A stretch of DNA of 35,860 nucleotides from a virus: IMG/VR virus record IMGVR_UViG_3300035682_000101, positions 1-35,860 of that record. One strand, given 5' to 3'. Below are positions 32,688 through 35,860 of this stretch, one piece after another; the first letter of the stretch is position 1, and each line of letters starts with the position of its first letter. The notes under the pieces are model-generated. The model saw only the letters and a list, made by a program, of their open reading frames with translations. It made no database searches and was not told the DNA's origin. The position numbers were made by a program, and so were the translations under genes.

Positions 32688-32818
32688 GGTATCGCCCCGC
32701 GCCAAATCACGACCATCGCGGCAAGCCACAGCAGCCAGCCGATGCATGCGATGCAGCGCCACATCGCGCGGCTGGCCTCGGCGTCCATCACGCGCCATTC
32801 GAGGTCGTCGTCATGCAT
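32684..32818 (-). CDS. Small membrane protein, 44 aa
   Basis: This short gene has an acidic N-terminus (MHDDDLEWRVMDAEASRA) and one hydrophobic helix (MWRCIACIGWLLWLAAMVVIW, residues 19-39), so it is likely inner-membrane anchored with the acidic end in the cytoplasm. It starts within the last codons of the 74-aa gene and ends ATGA with the helicase. Function is unknown; superinfection exclusion is one possibility from size and topology, but untested. Confidence 0.6.
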   Translation of the reverse strand: MHDDDLEWRVMDAEASRAMWRCIACIGWLLWLAAMVVIWRGAIP

Positions 32819-33035
32819 GGGTTGGAACCCCGTTGACTAGCGTGGGGAACCTCGGCGCGAACATCGGCGCGCCGCTGCGGTTGGTCGTGACTTGCTCGAC
32901 CACGTAGGGAACGTCGTGCCCGGCCTTCGCCCATGCAGCGCGGGCAATCTCGCCTAGCGCCGTGGCGCCGGCATGCGACAGCCAATCGCGGTGATGCGTC
33001 GCGCCGGATGTCGCGAATGGGGGATGTTTAGCCAT
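32811..33035 (-). CDS. Hypothetical protein, 74 aa
   Basis: MAKHPPFATSGATHHRDWLSHAGATALGEIARAAWAKAGHDVPYVVEQVTTNRSGAPMFAPRFPTLVNGVPTHA contains a helical middle segment (residues 23-39), suggesting a small soluble alpha/beta protein. ATG at 33033-33035 is preceded by AGGGAG at proper distance. No family was recognised. Confidence 0.55.
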   Translation of the reverse strand: MAKHPPFATSGATHHRDWLSHAGATALGEIARAAWAKAGHDVPYVVEQVTTNRSGAPMFAPRFPTLVNGVPTHA

Positions 33036-33159
33036 GACCGCGCTCCCTGCGGTGCTTGCTGCGTTTGGCGCGGAAGCCGCACCACTCTGCGATGTCCCAC
33101 GCGGCATCACCGGCTCGCCCCCATGCGCGAGCTGCGACCATCCAGAGCCGTTCCGTCAT
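33028..33159 (-). CDS. Small basic protein, 43 aa
   Basis: ATG at 33157-33159 follows GAAAGG with a 7-base spacer. The product (MTERLWMVAARAWGRAGDAA, then WDIAEWCGFRAKRSKHRRERGHG) is an amphipathic, tryptophan-rich helix with a strongly basic end. It overlaps the end of the HTH gene by 53 bases and the 74-aa gene by 8. The large overlap is the main reason for doubt; the ribosome site and protein-like sequence support it. Confidence 0.5.
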   Translation of the reverse strand: MTERLWMVAARAWGRAGDAAWDIAEWCGFRAKRSKHRRERGHG

Positions 33160-33487
33160 CAAGCTGCCTTTCTATTTCCGCCAGTTCGGCGCGTAATTGC
33201 GCGGCTCGTTCGCGCCGTAGGGTCACGGCGGCTGCTAGGACGGTGTGAGGCGCGATGCTGGCGCCTGACGTGCGATGCAGCCGGATTTCCTGCGCCGTCC
33301 GCTCGCTGATGCCGAGCAGCGCGGCCACGCGGTGCAGCCCGCGCTTCATCCCCTGGGTTGCAATCGCCATGTCAATTACGTCTCGGACATGTGACGCGTT
33401 TTTCAACGTGGCGGATGCTCGGCGACGTGCGGCAGTGTCGTCGGCAGGCAACGCCTGATGTCCGGCCAATCGAGATGAGCCAATCAC
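33107..33487 (-). CDS. HTH regulator in the CII position
   Basis: This is a 126-aa protein. MAIATQGMKRGLHRVAALLGISERTAQEIRLHRTSG (about 40-75) is a helix-turn-helix and TLRRERAAQLRAELAEIERQL a following coiled coil, perhaps for oligomerisation. The start is GTG at 33485-33487, sharing GTGA with the Cro-like gene stop, with an AGGG run (33497-33505) upstream. It is second in the leftward early operon after Cro, the place of lambda cII. Whether it activates lysogeny genes is inference. Confidence 0.65.
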   Translation of the reverse strand: MIGSSRLAGHQALPADDTAARRRASATLKNASHVRDVIDMAIATQGMKRGLHRVAALLGISERTAQEIRLHRTSGASIAPHTVLAAAVTLRRERAAQLRAELAEIERQLDDGTALDGRSSRMGASR

Positions 33488-33687
33488 GACGAAACAGCCC
33501 TCCCCCGCGGCTTGGCCACCGGCAGCGCATCAACTTGCACGCCGAGGGCGGCAGCTACCTGCGCAGCACGTTTCGCCGGAATGCGGCGCCACTTGCTGAC
33601 GGCGGCGGTGGAAATTTCCAGAGCGGCGGCGATGCGGGTTACGGCACCGCGCCGCGCCAACAGTTCGGTCAGGTTTGGGTCTCGCAT
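33484..33687 (-). CDS. Cro-like XRE repressor
   Basis: This is a 67-aa protein with one compact HTH: LTELLARRGAVTRIAAALEISTAAVSKWRRIPAKRAAQVAAALGV. It diverges from the repressor gene at 33770. ATG at 33685-33687 was chosen because the next upstream start (TTG at 33723) would run the coding region across the operator. No Shine-Dalgarno sequence precedes this ATG and the operator lies 8 bases upstream, so the mRNA may be leaderless. It would bind the palindromes between the two genes and favour lytic growth. Confidence 0.75.
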   Translation of the reverse strand: MRDPNLTELLARRGAVTRIAAALEISTAAVSKWRRIPAKRAAQVAAALGVQVDALPVAKPRGRAVSS

Positions 33688-33695
33688 AGCCAAAC

Positions 33696-33712
33696 GGTTA
33701 GCATTGCTATCC
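33696..33712. promoter_or_regulatory. Operator O1, upstream of the Cro-like gene
   Basis: The 17-mer GGTTAGCATTGCTATCC is an imperfect palindrome (arms 7 of 8 matching). Its reverse complement matches the palindrome at 34180-34196 in 15 of 17 bases. It probably covers the leftward early promoter start and the -35 of the rightward repressor promoter. Confidence 0.65.
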
Positions 33713-33729
33713 TGCGGCTGCAAGCAAAA

Positions 33730-33754
33730 CTAACCACGCATCGGTTAGCAAGCC
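33730..33754. promoter_or_regulatory. Operator-like repeat between Cro and repressor genes
   Basis: This contains CTAACC and GGTTAG as a 6-bp inverted pair (33730-33748) plus GGTTAGCAAGCC (33743-33754), sharing the GGTTAGCA half-site of O1. It is likely a second binding site controlling the divergent promoters. Confidence 0.5.
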
Positions 33755-33769
33755 GCGGCATCGTCCGGC

Positions 33770-34138
33770 ATGGCTAGAAGCAAGACAGACCGCACTCCGC
33801 ACGCCGTCGCGATTGGGTCGCGAATAGCGACTGCACGCGAACAAAAGGGATACTCTCAGGAACTCCTTGCTAGTAAGGTGGGGAAGACCAAGGGGGCTGT
33901 AGGCCAGTGGGAGATCGGCGCGACAACGCCGCGCCCTGCCCTTTTCCCCGAGATTGCTGCGGCGCTGGGGGTGGAAATGCGGTGGCTTTTGAGGGGCGAT
34001 GAACCCGACGCAGATGTTAAGGCGGTCACCGTCACAGAGAAAAATATCCTACACCTCGCTCGGGGCCTCACCCCTGACGAACAGGCTCGCGCGCTGGCCA
34101 TGCTGAAGGCCGCATTTGCTCCAATCACGAAGAAGTAA
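33770..34138 (+). CDS. Short XRE-family phage repressor
   Basis: This is a 122-aa protein. The HTH_3 domain is IGSRIATAREQKGYSQELLASKVGKTKGAVGQWEIGATTPRPALFPEIAAALGVEMRWLL (16-75), followed by a short helical region (ILHLARGLTPDEQARALAMLKAAF) probably for dimerisation. It lacks the S24 self-cleavage domain of LexA/CI-type repressors, so induction by RecA-mediated cleavage is not expected. It is transcribed opposite to the Cro-like gene and has operator-like sites on both sides. Confidence 0.8.
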   Translation: MARSKTDRTPHAVAIGSRIATAREQKGYSQELLASKVGKTKGAVGQWEIGATTPRPALFPEIAAALGVEMRWLLRGDEPDADVKAVTVTEKNILHLARGLTPDEQARALAMLKAAFAPITKK

Positions 34139-34145
34139 CCGCGCC

Positions 34146-34162
34146 GGCTAGCGTTGCTAACT
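34146..34162. promoter_or_regulatory. Operator O3, downstream of the repressor gene
   Basis: The sequence GGCTAGCGTTGCTAACT matches the O1/O4 pattern (core TAGCGTTGCTAAC identical to O4). It lies 34 bases from O4 in the 85-base gap before the next plus-strand gene, suggesting that the rightward genes are under repressor control. Confidence 0.55.
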
Positions 34163-34179
34163 TTCTGCTTGCGCCGTTG

Positions 34180-34196
34180 GGATAGCGTTGCTAACC
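34180..34196. promoter_or_regulatory. Operator O4, before the rightward genes
   Basis: The sequence GGATAGCGTTGCTAACC is a palindrome (GGATAGC with GCTAACC, one mismatch) and the reverse-oriented near-copy of O1. It is 27 bases before the ATG at 34224, where a promoter would be expected. Confidence 0.65.
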
Positions 34197-34223
34197 ATTC
34201 GGCATCCACAGAGGATGCCAGCG

Positions 34224-34604
34224 ATGCCCGACACCTCCACACCCGACGTGATGCTTGGCCGCGCGCAGGACGAACCGCGCTTCTGCCAGATCACTGGCCA
34301 CCGCATCCCCGCCTTCCGCGACGAGCGATACATGGCGCTCGCCCGCACGCTGGCGCAGCCGGTGCAGCCGGCGCAGATGCCCGAGCCGGCGATCATGGCG
34401 CGGCTCGACGCCATCGCAGACAGCGTTGGCCCTGATGCCGTCGCGATGGTGACGCTCCGGTCGCGCGGCCGTGCCGGCGGCGCTGCGTGCGCGTCTGTTT
34501 ATCCGCGTGGCGTCGGGCGCGACGGCGCCACGTTCGCGTTCGCTGACGATGTGACAGAGGCGCTGGATGCGCTGGCGGCGGCGCTGCTGGTTGGCGTGGC
34601 ATGA
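34224..34604 (+). CDS. Hypothetical protein, 126 aa
   Basis: This is the first rightward gene after the repressor, with GAGGA 8 bases before its ATG. It begins MPDTSTPDVMLGRAQDEPRFCQITGHRIPAFRDERYMALARTLA and ends with an acidic helical segment (DDVTEALDALAAALLVGVA). A central part (VAMVTLRSRGRAGGAACASVYPRGVGRDGATFAF) looks like beta-strands. No family was recognised. The operator sites before it suggest it is silent in the lysogen. Confidence 0.6.
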   Translation: MPDTSTPDVMLGRAQDEPRFCQITGHRIPAFRDERYMALARTLAQPVQPAQMPEPAIMARLDAIADSVGPDAVAMVTLRSRGRAGGAACASVYPRGVGRDGATFAFADDVTEALDALAAALLVGVA

Positions 34605-34912
34605 ACCACATTCGCGCTGTAGACGCCGCGCGCGTCGAAGGCGAACGCGCCGTTGCAGCCGTCGAGCGCATCGCCGCGCATCTCGACAGGCACGGCGATG
34701 ATTGGGGCTGGTGCAGCGAGGCGCAGTTGTCGGCGATGGCCGATCTGCTGGAAGCGTTCGCCCGCGACGTGGAGGCGCTGTTGCCCGAGCCGCGCGTGGT
34801 GCGTTTCGGCGTGTTGATGCCGTGCCCCTACGCCGACGCCATCGACAGGCACACGAACGGCGGGCACGCGGATGCGGCGCGGGTTGCTGCGCTGCTGGCG
34901 GTGCCGAGGTGA
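34601..34912 (+). CDS. Hypothetical protein, 103 aa
   Basis: This is a helical protein (MNHIRAVDAARVEGERAVAAVERIAAHLDRHGDDWGWCSEAQLSAMADLLEAFARDVEALL) followed by a short beta segment. Both junctions overlap (ATGA with the gene before; TGATG with the gene after), so the three rightward genes form one operon. Function is unknown. Confidence 0.6.
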   Translation: MNHIRAVDAARVEGERAVAAVERIAAHLDRHGDDWGWCSEAQLSAMADLLEAFARDVEALLPEPRVVRFGVLMPCPYADAIDRHTNGGHADAARVAALLAVPR

Positions 34913-35568
34913 TGCGCGAGGCGTTCGCCGCAGCGGGCTTTCAAACCCCCGTGCAGCGCCTTCACGCTTGCATCCTGGCAGCCATCCGCGCGCCGACTGA
35001 CAAGCCATCCAACGACCCTGAAACTGGTCCTGTCGCCGCTGCGCGACTGCACGAGGTAGCCATGAGCGCAGTAAGGCAATCGCCACGAAATTGGGATGGC
35101 GCCCGTGACGCCTTGATCAAGGCTGTCCGCGCCGATGCGTCCCTGATATGGGAACTGTTCGCGCCGTATCGCAACCAAGCCTTGCAAGCCGTGCTGACGG
35201 CTGCGGCTACGGAATTGCGGCGGCAGGAGATGCCTCGGCGCGAGCCGGGGCAGCGTGGGGCGGGCCACACACTCGGTGGCGACCATCATGCAGCTGCCCG
35301 CCCCACGCGCATTTCGCTCGATGCAATCAGCGCCGTTAGCCGCACGGCGGCGGCATCGTTGCTTGATACCTTCCAGGTCAACGGGATGCCGCTTGGCGAC
35401 GTGACCGCGCGCGAGGCGTCGAAGTGGGCAGGCGCGCGGGCACGAGATGCGCGGTTCGTGCGGTTGATGGCGGAAAACTTGCCGCCCAACGATCCCATCC
35501 GCAAGTGGCGTACGCCAGAGGATGCGACTGCGGCATATGCGTTGGCGCGGGAGACGGCAGATGCTTGA
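34912..35568 (+). CDS. Hypothetical protein, 218 aa
   Basis: ATG at 34912-34914 shares one base with the previous stop. The middle (RQSPRNWDGARDALIKAVRADASLIWELFAPYRNQALQAVLTAAATELRRQ) and the C-terminal domain (SLLDTFQVNGMPLGDVTAREASKWAGARARDARFVRLMAENLPPNDPIRKWRTPEDATAAYALARE) are both helical. The C-terminal domain resembles a conserved unknown phage domain, unnamed here. It could be a DNA-binding early protein, but no evidence decides. A 334-residue open frame on the other strand is an antisense shadow. Confidence 0.65.
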   Translation: MREAFAAAGFQTPVQRLHACILAAIRAPTDKPSNDPETGPVAAARLHEVAMSAVRQSPRNWDGARDALIKAVRADASLIWELFAPYRNQALQAVLTAAATELRRQEMPRREPGQRGAGHTLGGDHHAAARPTRISLDAISAVSRTAAASLLDTFQVNGMPLGDVTAREASKWAGARARDARFVRLMAENLPPNDPIRKWRTPEDATAAYALARETADA

Positions 35569-35860
35569 CGCGACGATACGTGACGAGATGCCCGTGCAGG
35601 GCGAGCGACGGGGGGCCGATAAGGGCCTGGTAGCCATCCATAATGTGCCCCCCGTGGCGATTGAGATTGCGGGCCATAAAGAGGATGCAAGCCATCGTTC
35701 TGATGCCGGCAAGCGGGGGGCCATTGGTGTATCGGCTGCCATTGATAAAATGCCCCCCGCACCTATCGAGATTGCGGGCCAGGATCGAACTGCTAGCCAT
35801 TTGGCTGGTGCCCGCAAGCGACGGGGGGCCATTACGCCCCCGGCAACCTGTATGCGGGTG
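35561..35860 (+). CDS. Repeat-containing protein, open at the right edge
   Basis: This is a partial gene: ATG at 35561-35563 overlaps the previous stop by 8 bases, and 100 codons are open to the edge. The sequence holds imperfect repeats of 35-36 residues: IEIAG at 34-38 and 69-73, ASH at 43-45 and 78-80, and [EK]R(R)GA at 15-19, 51-54 and 86-90. Copies differ by a whole codon and by synonymous changes (ATT/ATC, GCA/GCT), which favours translation in this frame. No family was recognised. If the genome is circular it ends after 16 more codons, about 116 aa in total. Confidence 0.5.
   Translation, partial: MLDATIRDEMPVQGERRGADKGLVAIHNVPPVAIEIAGHKEDASHRSDAGKRGAIGVSAAIDKMPPAPIEIAGQDRTASHLAGARKRRGAITPPATCMRV
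35601..35841 (+). repeat. Tandem 105-108-base repeats with G6/C6 inverted arms
   Basis: G-run elements at 35608-35617, 35713-35722 and 35821-35830 alternate with complementary C-run elements at 35647-35655, 35751-35760 and 35834-35841. Each G/C pair can form a hairpin. The unit also includes ATTGAGATTGCGGGCCA-like segments at 35660-35676 and 35765-35781. The repeat lies inside the open frame above, so it may be coding, structural, or both. Confidence 0.65.

Noticed and set aside
34828-35832. 334-residue open frame on the minus strand at the right end
   Set aside because: It is antisense to the rightward operon, whose ATGA/TGATG overlaps are convincing. The composition is Arg/Ser/Pro-rich. 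It remains the main rival for the coding strand of the terminal repeat region.
1-35860. CRISPR array, tRNA, insertion sequence
   Set aside because: No spaced identical repeats of CRISPR type, no cloverleaf and no transposase were found on either strand by reading. A tRNAscan or ISfinder search could still reveal one.

Overview
The window reads as an almost complete, possibly complete, genome of a temperate-looking tailed phage with HK97-type morphogenesis genes and a long non-contractile tail (siphovirus type). Base composition is GC-rich throughout. The gene families (GcrA-like regulator, DUF6950 tail-tip protein, phiE125 gp8-type connector, Prim-Pol/RepA-like primase-helicase) suggest an alphaproteobacterial host, but no host gene or integration site is present to prove it. 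No tRNA, rRNA, CRISPR array or insertion sequence was seen.

Layout, right to left, because about 33.7 kb is read on the minus strand. At 33.48-34.2 kb is a switch region: a Cro-like gene (minus) diverges from a short XRE repressor (plus), and related operator-like palindromes flank the repressor gene on both sides. Plus-strand genes from 34.2 kb to the right edge are unknown; the last is open to the edge and contains 35-36-residue repeats. Leftward from the switch lies the early operon (33.5-23.9 kb): HTH regulator, small proteins including one small membrane protein, SNF2-like helicase, DNA methyltransferase, double-HTH/zinc regulator, VRR-NUC nuclease, an SSB-like protein with a DDDIPF tail, primase-helicase, a zinc-ribbon protein whose gene carries an iteron-like array (candidate origin), and small unknowns ending in a possible late regulator. 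The late operon follows (23.7 kb to 0): HNH nuclease, terminase small and large subunits, portal, ClpP-like protease, major capsid, connectors, tail tube, tail chaperones with a -1 frameshift, tape measure, tail-tip proteins, host-specificity protein, two fibres, a seven-bladed propeller, a fibre-assembly-like protein, a heme-oxygenase-like protein, a holin-like protein and a metallophosphoesterase.

Almost every gene junction is a 1-4 base stop/start overlap, so both operons look translationally coupled. Joining the right edge to the left edge keeps the last plus-strand frame open until a stop at 49-51, within a hairpin that also holds the stop of the convergent minus-strand gene. This suggests the sequence closes on itself as a whole genome unit. 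If so, the phage has a repressor but no recognisable integrase, partition system or classical endolysin. An extrachromosomal (phage-plasmid-like) lysogen and a non-standard lysis module are therefore worth considering.
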